Source: Lentisphaera marina (GTDB taxonomy: Bacteria; Verrucomicrobiota; Lentisphaeria; Lentisphaerales; Lentisphaeraceae). Taken from it: a DNA stretch of 64,000 bases. The first letter of the stretch is position 1. Every line of letters begins with the position of its first letter. The notes beneath the pieces are model-generated. The model was not told the DNA's origin and ran no database searches. It was given only the letters and a program-made list of their open reading frames with translations. The stretch lies in contig NZ_JAQZZL010000002.1 in the NCBI RefSeq assembly GCF_028745505.1, positions 1,798,001 to 1,862,000 of the forward strand, read 5' to 3'. The position numbers were made by a program, and so were the translations under genes. This document shows, piece by piece, positions 19,504-27,292 of this stretch.

Positions 19504-19878
19504 ATGAAGATAAATATAAAGTACATAATTGATGCTCTACAGGTTTTTAAGCCTGATGGAATTATTTTATTTGGTTCTCACGCCAAAAATTGTGCCCGTA
19601 AAGATAGTGATATTGATATTGCGTTTTTAAGTTCGCAGTCTTTCACGGAGTATCAGATTTTTTCTAAAGCTGAAGAAATTGCTAGTGAACTAAATAGTGA
19701 TATTAACCTTATAGATCTAAAAAATACTAGTACTGTCTTTGCCTACAACATCCTAACTACTGGTCAAATTTTAGAAATCAATAATGATTACCAATGGAAT
19801 CGTTTTTCTTATCTCACCTATAGTCTCTATGCCAAGCTCAATGAAGAACGTCAAGAAATCCTGACTTCAGTCTCATGA
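19504..19878 (+). CDS. mntA: MntA-like nucleotidyltransferase antitoxin
   Basis: A 124-residue minimal nucleotidyltransferase. ILFGSHAKNCARKDSDIDIA near residues 21-40 is the GS-x10-DxD motif of the MNT family. In studied MntA-HepT systems the antitoxin AMPylates HepT and so neutralises it. The gene overlaps hepT by 4 nt (ATGA), the classic arrangement with the MNT gene first or second. It lies alone in repeat DNA. The family call is firm; activity as a toxin-antitoxin system is inferred from the pair. Confidence 0.88.
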   Translation: MKINIKYIIDALQVFKPDGIILFGSHAKNCARKDSDIDIAFLSSQSFTEYQIFSKAEEIASELNSDINLIDLKNTSTVFAYNILTTGQILEINNDYQWNRFSYLTYSLYAKLNEERQEILTSVS

Positions 19879-20285
19879 TTGATGACGTTAAATACAATAA
19901 GATCAATACAATTGAGCGATGCCTTAAACGTATTGATGAAGAATACCAGAATAGTCATACTCGGTATAACAGTTCATTCACTATCCAAGATTCAATTGTT
20001 TTAAACTTACAGCGTGCCTGTGAAGCCTCAATAGATTTGGCTATGCATCTTATTGCCCAAAGAAAGCTGGGGATTCCACAAACATCTCGCGATGCTTTCA
20101 AAATCCTCGAAGAAAAAACTCTAATTTCTTCCCAATTAAGTAAAGAGCTTCAAGCTATGGTAGGTTTTCGAAATATTGCTGTTCACGATTACCAAGAACT
20201 TCAGGGCCCCATTGTCTTAGCTATTCTCGACAAGCATTTATCAAGTTTCAATGATTTTATCCAAGAAATGACTTCTATTAAGTAA
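19875..20285 (+). CDS. hepT: HepT-like ribonuclease toxin (DUF86)
   Basis: A 136-residue all-helical HEPN protein. The active-site motif R-x4-H-x-Y is present as RNIAVHDY near residues 98-105, where the Tyr is the AMPylation target in known MntA-HepT pairs. Preceding elements NLQRACEASIDLAMHLIAQR and SRDAFKILEE are typical of DUF86. HepT acts as an RNase when free. The start overlaps mntA by 4 nt. Word repeats begin directly at its stop codon. Confidence 0.88.
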   Translation: MIDDVKYNKINTIERCLKRIDEEYQNSHTRYNSSFTIQDSIVLNLQRACEASIDLAMHLIAQRKLGIPQTSRDAFKILEEKTLISSQLSKELQAMVGFRNIAVHDYQELQGPIVLAILDKHLSSFNDFIQEMTSIK

Positions 20286-21068
20286 GACCGTTCGCAAGTG
20301 AAGGGATAGACCGAGCTGAAGCTCTGATAGATCGCTGCGCTGATAGAAGTAAGAAGAAAGACCGCTGCGCTGATAGAAGTAAGATCGTTCGCGAGCGAAC
20401 TGATAGACCGAGCTGAAGCTCTGATAGATCGCTGCGCTGATAGAAGTAAGATCGTTCGCGTGCGAACTGATAGACCGAGCTAAAGCTCTGATAGATCGCT
20501 TCGCTGATAGAAGGAAGATCGTTCGCGAGCTCACTGATAGACCGGGGATTCGGGGATTTGGGGGAGATAAACCACAGATCATGCGGATATGAATACTGGT
20601 TATTTGTGTATTTGGTAAATCGAATAACTGTTTCTGAAATACTCCATCCAACAATGAAGCATATTAAATCTATTTCTCTGGCGACTTAGCGCCTCTGCGT
20701 GAGATTATCATCAATGAGGTATCCAATAATGCGGGAAGGATTCCCGCGCTCCCAGCAAAAGACAATTTTTAATTGAAAGGATTAGAAGCACGAATTGGAT
20801 GAATGATTCTAGAAGTAAGATCGCTTCGCTGATAGAAGTAAGATTGTTCGCGAGCGAACTTAAAGAAGAAGGAAGAAGGAAGAAGGAGAAAGACCGGGGA
20901 GTCGGGGATTCGGGGATTCGGGGAGTCGGGGAGTCGGTTAATAGAATAAGTAAGTTTAAGCACGGATCTAGCGGATGAAACGGACATAAACACTGGTTCT
21001 GCAAAAAGATTGATAAAAACAGAGATGAGCATTACCTTAAAGTAAGAAATTAAAAAAAGGTAAGAATC
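20286..21068. repeat. Long word-repeat array and repeat mosaic, no gene
   Basis: The stretch opens with an array (20283-20545) of hairpin words joined by TGATAG: GAGCTGAAGCTC, GTTCGCGAGCGAAC, GTTCGCGTGCGAAC, GAGCTAAAGCTC and CGCTGCGC. Then follow ACCACAGAT at 20571, an 81-bp repeat at 20681, more words at 20810-20862, GAAGAAGGAAG repeats, and five tandem 8-mers of the GGGGAGTC/GGGGATTC type near 20896-20938. Open frames on the - strand here are translations of repeats and are not accepted as genes. A weak AGGTAAG ribosome site for vapB ends the region. Confidence 0.75.
20681..20761 (+). repeat. 81-bp interspersed repeat, copy 3
   Basis: GCGACTTAGCGCCTCTGCG front, GTGAGATTATCATCAATGAG centre and the unchanged hairpin GCGGGAAGGATTCCCGC with CTCCCAGCAAAAG at the end. 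Same length as the copies at 19157, 19339 and 30582; together copies 1-3 bracket the mntA-hepT pair. Confidence 0.85.
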
Positions 21069-21317
21069 ATGGCATTAGCAACAATTACTACTAAAGGGCA
21101 AGTAACAATCCCTAAAGATATCAGAGAATACTTACACCTTCATCAAGGTGACAAAATTGAAATTGTCGCAAATGATAAAGGAGAAGCAATCATAAGACCT
21201 ATTTCTAAAAAAGTAGATGACCTATATGGAATCTTGAATAGACCTAAACAAAAAAGTGTTTCTGTAGAAGAAATGAATGAAGCAATTAAAAATAGGTTTA
21301 AAAATAAGTTTTCATGA
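21069..21317 (+). CDS. AbrB/MazE-type antitoxin (VapB-like)
   Basis: An 82-residue DNA-binding antitoxin. Residues 1-45, ATITTKGQVTIPKDIREYL followed by HQGDKIEIVANDKGEAII, are a swapped-hairpin SpoVT/AbrB domain with the usual KGQVTIPK entry. The C-terminal tail (about residues 50-82) is charged and would bind the toxin. It ends with a 4-nt overlap on the PIN-domain gene. AAAAAAGGTAAG just ahead of ATG serves as ribosome binding site. It probably autoregulates the operon. Confidence 0.88.
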   Translation: MALATITTKGQVTIPKDIREYLHLHQGDKIEIVANDKGEAIIRPISKKVDDLYGILNRPKQKSVSVEEMNEAIKNRFKNKFS

Positions 21318-21712
21318 TCGCAATTGATACAAATATTCTTGTTAGATTTCTTCTTAGTGATGATAAAAAGCAATCAGAAAAAGTATACAAATTTTTTAAA
21401 GATACAGAATCTAAAAATGATGAAATACATGTTCCTATTCTAGTTATTATTGAGCTATTATGGGTTATAGAATCTGTTTATGAAATAGAACGAAAAGATA
21501 TAATAAACTCTTTAGATCAATTAATATTAATGCCTATTTTTAATTTTGAGCATTTATCTGCAATTCAAGAATTTGTAGTTGATGCAAAAAATAATAATTA
21601 TGATTTATCTGATTTATTAATTGCACATACAGCACCGAATAGCAAATGTAGTTTTATCATTACTTTTGATAAAAAAGCATCCAAACATGACTTGTTTAAA
21701 CTCTTGAAGTAA
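21314..21712 (+). CDS. PIN-domain ribonuclease toxin (VapC-like)
   Basis: A 132-residue PIN nuclease. AIDTNILVRFLLSDD at the start carries the first catalytic Asp, IELLWVIES the conserved Glu, and YDLSDLLIA near residue 95 the third acidic site; ITFDKKAS near the end provides the last Asp. VapC toxins cut RNA, often tRNA. The ATG overlaps the antitoxin stop. Base composition is AT-richer than the nucleotide-sugar genes downstream, consistent with a separate origin. Confidence 0.88.
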   Translation: MIAIDTNILVRFLLSDDKKQSEKVYKFFKDTESKNDEIHVPILVIIELLWVIESVYEIERKDIINSLDQLILMPIFNFEHLSAIQEFVVDAKNNNYDLSDLLIAHTAPNSKCSFIITFDKKASKHDLFKLLK

Positions 21713-22217
21713 AAAGTAGAACCAAGGGGTCGAACTGATGGTATAGCTGCGCTAAACTCAACAGCCCTATCCAATCTAAAATCACAGCTCATCCTCAGCG
21801 TTATTTGTCTATTTGAGGAAGCGAATAGCTGTTTCTAAATTCGAACTTTTGATAAATGACCACTTCTTTTAAAAAATTCTGCGACTTAGCGTCTCTGCAC
21901 GATAATGATTTAAACCACGGAAAGTTCGGAAAAGCACGGAACTTAATTTAGTTATTGGCTTGCACCTGATAAGGAAACGGAGCTTCTAAGGAAGTGCGCA
22001 AAGCGCTTGGAAGCGAGCTGAAGCTCTGAGAGGGTGACGCTTGGGGAGCGCTCGTTCAGAGCTGCCAGTGAGGCACGAACGCTAACAGCACGAACTGAGC
22101 TATCAGTGAGGCACGAACGCTAACAGCGCGAAGCGCATTAACTTCAATCTTGATATATACAATAAACAATTTATAATTCATTATTTAAAATTTATAATTA
22201 TCCAAAGGAGTCCCCCT
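21713..22217. repeat. Repeat mosaic between vapC and uxs
   Basis: No gene is seen. CCACGGAAAGTTCGGAA occurs at 21916 after a partial front of the 81-bp unit at 21881. From 22000 come GCGCAAAGCGC, GAGCTGAAGCTC and a tandem repeat of TGAGGCACGAACGCTAACAG (copies near 22065 and 22110). An AT-rich block at 22164-22201 abuts the ribosome binding site of uxs. Confidence 0.7.
22164..22201 (+). repeat. 38-bp AT-rich leader repeat before uxs
   Basis: AAACAATTTATAATTCATTA then TTTAAAATTTATAATTAT. It matches 25013-25050 upstream of ugd except for one base, and both copies are followed within about 10 nt by a GGAGTCC ribosome-binding sequence. Confidence 0.85.
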
Positions 22218-23171
22218 ATGGCAAAAAACATACTCGTCACTGGCGGTGCCGGTTTTTTAGGTTCACATCTCTGTGAACGCTTAATCAATGAAGGTCATAA
22301 TGTCATTTGCCTCGATAGCCTGCAGACTGGCTATAAACAAAACATTGCCCACTTGCTACAACACCCACGTTTTGAATTCATTCGTCACGATATTTGTGAT
22401 CCGATTCGTTTAGAAGTGGAAGAAATCTATAACTTGGCTTGCCCTGCCTCTCCTCCCCATTATCAGAAAAACCCCGTGGGCACCACCAAGACCTGTGTAT
22501 TGGGCTCGATCAATATGCTCGGCCTTGCCAAGCGCAATAACGCGAAAATCCTCCAGGCATCGACTTCCGAAGTTTATGGCGACCCAAAAGTTCACCCACA
22601 AGTGGAAGAATATCGCGGCGATGTTAATCCCATTGGCATCCGCGCCTGCTATGACGAAGGCAAACGCTGTGCGGAAACTTTGTTTTTCGATTACTACCGC
22701 CAGCATGGCACACGCATCAAAGTCATGCGTATCTTCAATACCTATGGTCCAAAAATGGATCCCGATGATGGTCGCGTGGTGAGTAACTTCATTGTCCAAG
22801 CTTTACAAGGCAAGGATATTACCATCTATGGAGACGGCTCCCAAACCCGTTCTTTTTGCTTCAAGGATGACTTGCTCGATGGCATGCAAGCTTTGATGAA
22901 TTCAGATGATTCAATCACGGGACCCATCAACATCGGCAACCCCATAGAGTTCACTATTAAAGAACTCGCCGAAGCGGTGATTGCACAAGTGGATACCACA
23001 AGTAAAATTGTTTATGAGCCGCTTCCCTCCGATGATCCCACTCGTCGCAAACCCGACATTTCTAAGGCCAAAGAAATTTTAGGCTGGGAACCCAGCATCA
23101 AACTCGAAGAAGGCTTGAAGCCGACTATTGAGTATTTCGCAAAGCTTCTAGCTGGGGAGATTAGTCTTTAG
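22218..23171 (+). CDS. uxs: UDP-glucuronate decarboxylase (UDP-xylose synthase)
   Basis: A 317-residue short-chain dehydrogenase of the extended type. [16 protein letters not shown] is the NAD-binding start, [16 protein letters not shown] and STSEVYGDP are UXS signatures, and [13 protein letters not shown] gives the catalytic Tyr-x3-Lys in its UXS-specific context. [20 protein letters not shown] and [12 protein letters not shown] follow. The enzyme converts UDP-glucuronate to UDP-xylose with bound NAD+. Its substrate would come from the Ugd encoded 2 kb downstream. AAAGGAG lies 8 nt ahead of ATG. Confidence 0.92.
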   Translation: MAKNILVTGGAGFLGSHLCERLINEGHNVICLDSLQTGYKQNIAHLLQHPRFEFIRHDICDPIRLEVEEIYNLACPASPPHYQKNPVGTTKTCVLGSINMLGLAKRNNAKILQASTSEVYGDPKVHPQVEEYRGDVNPIGIRACYDEGKRCAETLFFDYYRQHGTRIKVMRIFNTYGPKMDPDDGRVVSNFIVQALQGKDITIYGDGSQTRSFCFKDDLLDGMQALMNSDDSITGPINIGNPIEFTIKELAEAVIAQVDTTSKIVYEPLPSDDPTRRKPDISKAKEILGWEPSIKLEEGLKPTIEYFAKLLAGEISL

Positions 23172-23234
23172 ACCGTTCGCAAGCGAACTGCAAGAAGCAA
23201 GACCGAGCTAAAGCTCTGAAAGAAATAAGAGGGG

Positions 23235-23371
23235 ACCACAGATTATACAGAGTTCACCACGGAAAGCACAAAAGACAGGTATGTGGTTAAATCATAGCCA
23301 AATAGCCAACAATTACCTCCAAAAATAATAAATAACCTACCAATCTGTGTAAATCTGAGTAATCTGTGGTT
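23235..23371. repeat. CACAGAT inverted-repeat unit (MITE-like), 137 bp
   Basis: The left arm ACCACAGATTATACAGAG and the right arm GAGTAATCTGTGGTTA are near reverse complements. The interior holds CCACGGAAAGCACAAAAGAC. It fills the space between uxs and gmd; word repeats GTTCGCAAGCGAAC and GAGCTAAAGCTC lie just before it (23175-23216). It has no open frame. Confidence 0.65.
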
Positions 23372-23405
23372 AGATATTTTTAAAGACGATAGAAGGAAAA
23401 AAACT

Positions 23406-24524
23406 ATGAAGAAAAAAGCACTTATTACGGGCGTTACGGGCCAAGATGGTTCTTACCTCGCCGAATTTTTACTTGAAAAGGATTACGAAGTTCACGGAAT
23501 CAAACGTCGGGCGTCTTCCTTTAATACTGAACGCGTCGATCACATCTACGAAGATCCCCATACGGATAATCGCAACTTCATCTTGCATTATGGCGACTTA
23601 ACCGATTCCTCCAATTTGATTCGCATTATCAAAGATATTGAACCCGATGAAATCTATAACCTTGGTGCTCAATCTCATGTAGCAGTTTCTTTTGAATCGC
23701 CAGAATACACGGCTGATGTGGATGCCATGGGCACTATTCGCCTGCTCGAAGCGATTCGCTTGCTCGGTCTCGAAAAGAAAACTAAGTTTTATCAAGCTTC
23801 AACTTCTGAGCTCTTTGGTGATGTGCGAGAAACACCCCAAACTGAAACCACGCCCTTTTACCCGCGCTCTCCCTATGCGGTTGCCAAGATGTATGCCTAT
23901 TGGATTTGCGTCAATTACCGTGAAGCTTACGGAATCTATGCTTGTAATGGTATTCTCTTCAATCACGAATCACCCCGCCGAGGTGAAACTTTTGTAACGC
24001 GTAAAATCACCCGTGCGATTGCTAATATTGCTCTTGGCCTCGAAGACTGCCTCTACTTAGGCAATATGAATGCCCTGCGCGACTGGGGACATGCTAAGGA
24101 TTATGTGCGAATGCAATGGCTCATGTTGCAACAGGATACTCCCGAAGATTTTGTAATTGCCACTGGAGTGCAATACTCGGTTCGTCAATTCGTTGAATTT
24201 GCAGCTGCCGAGCTCGGCATCAGCATCGAATGGCAAGGAAGTGAAGAGCAAGAAGTGGGCATTATTAGTGCTATTGCAGGCGATAAGGCTCCTGCACTCA
24301 AAGTCGGACAAAAAATTGTGGCTGTGGACCCCAAGTACTATCGCCCCACTGAAGTAGAAACCCTACTCGGCAACCCCGCTAAAGCGAAAGAAAAACTCGG
24401 ATGGGTACCGGAAATCACTCTTAAAGAAATGGTGGAAGAAATGGTGCAAGTCGATTATGGTGAAGCTCGAAAATCCGCCATCCTCAAAGATCATGGTTAC
24501 ACGGTGAGTGTGGCGAAGGAGTAA
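23406..24524 (+). CDS. gmd: GDP-mannose 4,6-dehydratase
   Basis: A 372-residue SDR enzyme. [20 protein letters not shown] is the GMD-type NADP-binding start; [51 protein letters not shown] and the catalytic [15 protein letters not shown] (Tyr-x3-Lys) all match. [20 protein letters not shown] and [15 protein letters not shown] complete the family pattern. The product GDP-4-keto-6-deoxymannose is the precursor of fucose, rhamnose or perosamine donors, but the next enzyme is not in this window. The length is normal. Confidence 0.95.
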   Translation: MKKKALITGVTGQDGSYLAEFLLEKDYEVHGIKRRASSFNTERVDHIYEDPHTDNRNFILHYGDLTDSSNLIRIIKDIEPDEIYNLGAQSHVAVSFESPEYTADVDAMGTIRLLEAIRLLGLEKKTKFYQASTSELFGDVRETPQTETTPFYPRSPYAVAKMYAYWICVNYREAYGIYACNGILFNHESPRRGETFVTRKITRAIANIALGLEDCLYLGNMNALRDWGHAKDYVRMQWLMLQQDTPEDFVIATGVQYSVRQFVEFAAAELGISIEWQGSEEQEVGIISAIAGDKAPALKVGQKIVAVDPKYYRPTEVETLLGNPAKAKEKLGWVPEITLKEMVEEMVQVDYGEARKSAILKDHGYTVSVAKE

Positions 24525-24567
24525 GCCAAGGGAACCTTGGCGATAGCGCTTCACTGATAGATGTATG

Positions 24568-24769
24568 ACCACAGATCTGACAGATAGTGCAGATTTAAGT
24601 ACGGAAGAATCGGAAGCGTACCGGAAATTCGGTTAATAGAATAAGTTAGTTTAACCACAAACCTAAGGGATGAGACCCATGAGTCGCTAAGCTCCAATCT
24701 TAAATTATAAATGTTAAATTTTTAATTGAAAAAGAATATCATCCGTATAGATCTGTGTAATCTGTGGTT
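24568..24769. repeat. CACAGAT inverted-repeat unit (MITE-like), 202 bp
   Basis: Left arm ACCACAGATCTGACAGATAG, right arm ATCTGTGTAATCTGTGGTT. The interior carries CGGAAGAATCGGAAG and an AT-rich block with AATTATAAATGTTAAATT. Same architecture as the units at 23235, 26453 and 26663. Confidence 0.65.
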
Positions 24770-25012
24770 GAACTCTTATTTTTCTGTACTTAGTAAAAAA
24801 TTTAAATTACATCTCGCAAAGTCAGTATGATAATTTAGTAGATAGAATTAATGTCTTATCTATTAAACCTATTAACTTCATAAAATCACTTAAGAAAAGC
24901 CTATAACAGCCGAAGGCGATAACAGCCGAAGGTGCTTAGAGCTAGCTAACTACTTAAAAAGCCTTTTTGAATCTTAGCTCGTTCTTTCATCTTTCATCTT
25001 GATCTCTAGTCT

Positions 25013-25050
25013 AAACAATTTATAATTCATCATTTAAAATTTATAATTAT
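25013..25050 (+). repeat. 38-bp AT-rich leader repeat before ugd
   Basis: AAACAATTTATAATTCATCA then TTTAAAATTTATAATTAT, one base different from the copy before uxs. The following CTATTGGAGTCCTCT provides the GGAG ribosome site for the GTG start of ugd. Confidence 0.85.
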
Positions 25051-25065
25051 CTATTGGAGTCCTCT

Positions 25066-26439
25066 GTGTCAATAAAAAATATCGTTTGTATTGGAGCCGG
25101 CTACGTCGGTGGCCCCACTATGTCAGTGGTTGCTCAAAAATGTCCTCAGTTAAATGTCACTATTGTAGATCTTAACCAAAACCGTATTGATGCTTGGAAC
25201 TCCGATTCTCTACCTATATATGAACCTGGGCTAGAAGCCGTGGTTCAGGAAGCACGTGGACGCAATCTCTTTTTCTCAACTGAAATCGAGGCTAACATTG
25301 CCAAAGCCGACATGATCTTTGTCTCAGTTAATACACCCACAAAAACTTTTGGTAAGGGCGCTGGAGTTGCTGCCAACTTAGAATTTATCGAAAAATGTGC
25401 ACGTACCATTCGTGAACATGCTAGCAAAGATCTCATTGTCGTTGAAAAATCAACTTTGCCTGTCAGAACGGCGGAAACACTCGAGAAAATTTTGCATTCA
25501 GGTGATTCTAAATATCATTTCGAGATACTTTCGAACCCAGAATTTTTAGCTGAAGGCACTGCTGTAACTGACTTACATGATCCCGATCGTGTGCTTATTG
25601 GTGGTGGACAAGATGAACTCGGTTTAGCTGCCATTCAAAAACTCGTAGATATCTATGCAAATTGGGTTCCTCGTGAGCGTATTCTCACTACTAATACCTG
25701 GTCATCTGAACTCTCTAAACTCGTTGCCAATGCTTTTCTTGCCCAGCGTGTGAGTTCCATCAATAGTATTTCAAGCCTCTGTGAATCAACTGAAGCGGAT
25801 GTTGGTGAAGTGGCTCGTGCGATTGGTATGGATTCTCGCATTGGTCCTAAATTTCTCAAAGCCTCGGTTGGTTTTGGCGGTTCCTGCTTCAAGAAAGATA
25901 TTCTCAACTTGGTCTATATCTGCCGCACTTATGGTCTCAGTGCAGAAGCTGATTACTGGGAACAAGTGACTCTAATGAATGAACATCAGCAATCTCGCTT
26001 TGTTGATAAACTTGTCAGCACAATGTTTAATACTGTGTCCGACAAGAAAATTGCTGTTCTCGGCTTTGCTTTCAAAGCTGATACGGGTGATACACGTGAG
26101 TCACCTGCTATTCACGTTGTCAATGAACTCGCTGAAGAGCATGCTCGCGTCACGGTTTCTGACCCTCAAGCCCTGGGCTATGCGAAAACTGATTTAGCTG
26201 GACTTGAAGAATTTGTTACTCTCGAAGAAGATCCCTACAAGGCCTGTGAAGGCGCTGATGCGGTCTGTATCCTGACTGAATGGCAACTCTACAAAGATTT
26301 AGATTACAAGAAGATTTACGAGAGCATGAATAAGCCAGCCTTTATCTTTGATGGTCGCAATATTGTCAATCATCAAGAGCTCTATGATATCGGCTTCAAT
26401 GTTTACCCCATTGGTAAGGGGCAACTCTCTCATTTGTAA
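25066..26439 (+). CDS. ugd: UDP-glucose 6-dehydrogenase, animal/plant-type
   Basis: A 457-residue enzyme oxidising UDP-glucose to UDP-glucuronate with two NAD+. The N-terminal NAD domain begins VCIGAGYVGGPTMSVVAQKC, followed by ISVNTPTK-like FVSVNTPTKT, VEKSTLPVRTAETL and NPEFLAEGTAV. The catalytic Cys is in ASVGFGGSCFKKDILNL near residues 265-281; the C-terminal UDP domain has VLGFAFKADTGDTRESPAI. This is the long class shared with eukaryotes. GTG 25066 is chosen over TTG 25054 because GGAG at 25056-25059 lies between them with 6-nt spacing to the GTG. Confidence 0.93.
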   Translation: MSIKNIVCIGAGYVGGPTMSVVAQKCPQLNVTIVDLNQNRIDAWNSDSLPIYEPGLEAVVQEARGRNLFFSTEIEANIAKADMIFVSVNTPTKTFGKGAGVAANLEFIEKCARTIREHASKDLIVVEKSTLPVRTAETLEKILHSGDSKYHFEILSNPEFLAEGTAVTDLHDPDRVLIGGGQDELGLAAIQKLVDIYANWVPRERILTTNTWSSELSKLVANAFLAQRVSSINSISSLCESTEADVGEVARAIGMDSRIGPKFLKASVGFGGSCFKKDILNLVYICRTYGLSAEADYWEQVTLMNEHQQSRFVDKLVSTMFNTVSDKKIAVLGFAFKADTGDTRESPAIHVVNELAEEHARVTVSDPQALGYAKTDLAGLEEFVTLEEDPYKACEGADAVCILTEWQLYKDLDYKKIYESMNKPAFIFDGRNIVNHQELYDIGFNVYPIGKGQLSHL

Positions 26440-26452
26440 TATAAATAGTTCA

Positions 26453-26609
26453 ACCACAGATCTAACAGATAAAGCAGATCAAAAAAATATTTTTGAAGGT
26501 TTTATTAATACATTCTAGCACTTAAAAGTTAGAATCATTAATAAATTCATAATACCTAATAATTCAATCTAAGTGAAATTAAATCGGTTTTATCTGTACA
26601 ATCCGTGGT
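26453..26609. repeat. CACAGAT inverted-repeat unit (MITE-like), 157 bp
   Basis: Left arm ACCACAGATCTAACAGATAA, right arm TTATCTGTACAATCCGTGGT (one mismatch in the CTGTGGT core). It begins 13 bp after the ugd stop. Confidence 0.65.
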
Positions 26610-26662
26610 AGGGGTAGTTTGTGTTGAAGAAATAAATTTTAACGGTTGATAAAGTTTATTTA

Positions 26663-26846
26663 ACCACAGATCTAACAAATAATACAGATTAAGAGTGAAT
26701 CTAAATTATAACTTTTCTGCACCCCCTTTGTTACTCAAAGTTTGGAAAACTTAAACCTTATTTCAAGTTATTTATAGACTATAAAGAATCACACTAGTCT
26801 AATCAATTACAAAAAAAAATCTGTACGATCTGCTAGATCTGTGGTT
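26663..26846. repeat. CACAGAT inverted-repeat unit (MITE-like), 184 bp
   Basis: Left arm ACCACAGATCTAACAAATAA, right arm CGATCTGCTAGATCTGTGGT. The right arm recurs as a direct copy immediately after the downstream gene (27253-27281), so the coding region lies between two like-oriented arms. Confidence 0.7.
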
Positions 26847-26865
26847 ACTAAGTTAAAGTATTATT

Positions 26866-27249
26866 ATGAAAAAAGAATTTTTACATAAAGATGAAACATA
26901 CAAAATTATTGGAGCTTGTTTTAAGGTCTACAATCAACTAGGCCATGGATTTCTCGAAGCGGTTTACCAAGAAGCCTTAGAGCTTGAATTTTCAAGGTGT
27001 GGCATCCCTTTTAGGCCTCAAGAACCAATACAGATTTTCTATTCTGAAGTTCCACTAAAGCAAAAATATATTCCCGATTTTATCTGCTATGATAAAATCA
27101 TTTTAGAATTGAAAGCTTGCCATACTATTGATGAATCTCATCGTGCACAACTGTTTAACTATCTTAAAGCTACTAAACTGAAAGTAGGCTATGTCATTAA
27201 TTTTGGGGCGAAAGATGAACTCCAATATGAACGTATCATTTGTTCCTAA
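26866..27249 (+). CDS. GxxExxY family protein (PD-(D/E)XK nuclease-like)
   Basis: A 127-residue protein. LGHGFLEAVYQEALELEF near residues 25-42 contains the name-giving G-x2-E-x2-Y, and YIPDFICYDKIILELKAC near 65-82 has the PD...(D/E)-x-K nuclease motif with both acidic residues and the Lys. The length and both motifs match the GxxExxY family (widely scattered, function not known). The fold suggests DNA binding or cleavage. The coding region fits exactly between two direct CACAGAT right arms; the downstream arm starts 3 nt after its stop. Confidence 0.85.
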   Translation: MKKEFLHKDETYKIIGACFKVYNQLGHGFLEAVYQEALELEFSRCGIPFRPQEPIQIFYSEVPLKQKYIPDFICYDKIILELKACHTIDESHRAQLFNYLKATKLKVGYVINFGAKDELQYERIICS

Positions 27250-27252
27250 TCG

Positions 27253-27281
27253 TATCTGTATAATCTGCTCGATCTGTGGTT
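27253..27281 (-). repeat. CACAGAT right arm after the GxxExxY gene
   Basis: TATCTGTATAATCTGCTCGA followed by TCTGTGGTT, a direct copy of the arm at 26819-26846 (both read CTG-TA/C-x-ATCTGCT-x-GATCTGTGGTTA). It is also an inverted copy of the left arm at 26663. Confidence 0.75.
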
Positions 27282-27292
27282 AAAAAATAAAT

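Larger units (their letters stand above)
24525..25065. repeat. Repeat-filled spacer between gmd and ugd
   Basis: No gene is seen. It starts with the hairpin GCCAAGG-GAA-CCTTGGC overlapping the region after the gmd stop, then a CACAGAT inverted-repeat unit (listed), and near 24905 two short GCCGAAGG words. A 38-bp AT-rich leader repeat ends it. There is no obvious terminator with a U-run. Confidence 0.65.
26440..26865. repeat. Two CACAGAT units ahead of the GxxExxY gene, no gene
   Basis: The 426-bp spacer is made almost wholly of two inverted-repeat units (26453-26609 and 26663-26846, listed separately). Between and inside them the sequence is AT-rich and holds no recognisable coding or RNA feature. 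The right arm of the second unit ends 19 bp before the ATG of the next gene. Confidence 0.7.

Noticed and set aside
20283-20545. CRISPR-like array
   Set aside because: The units are short palindromic words with common linkers. There are no equal-length repeats with unique spacers and no cas genes.
18708-21032. Several - strand open frames (18708-18893, 20241-20654, 20711-21004, 20769-21032)
   Set aside because: Their proteins repeat SYFYQRS-type phrases that are just translations of the interspersed words and CCACAGAT blocks; no ribosome sites and no domain are seen.
22410-22799. Open frame antisense to uxs
   Set aside because: Shadow of a well-identified gene on the other strand; composition follows the uxs codon pattern.
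24525-24541. GCCAAGG-GAA-CCTTGGC hairpin as terminator of gmd
   Set aside because: The stem overlaps the end of the gene but no U-run follows; it fits the word-repeat pattern better.
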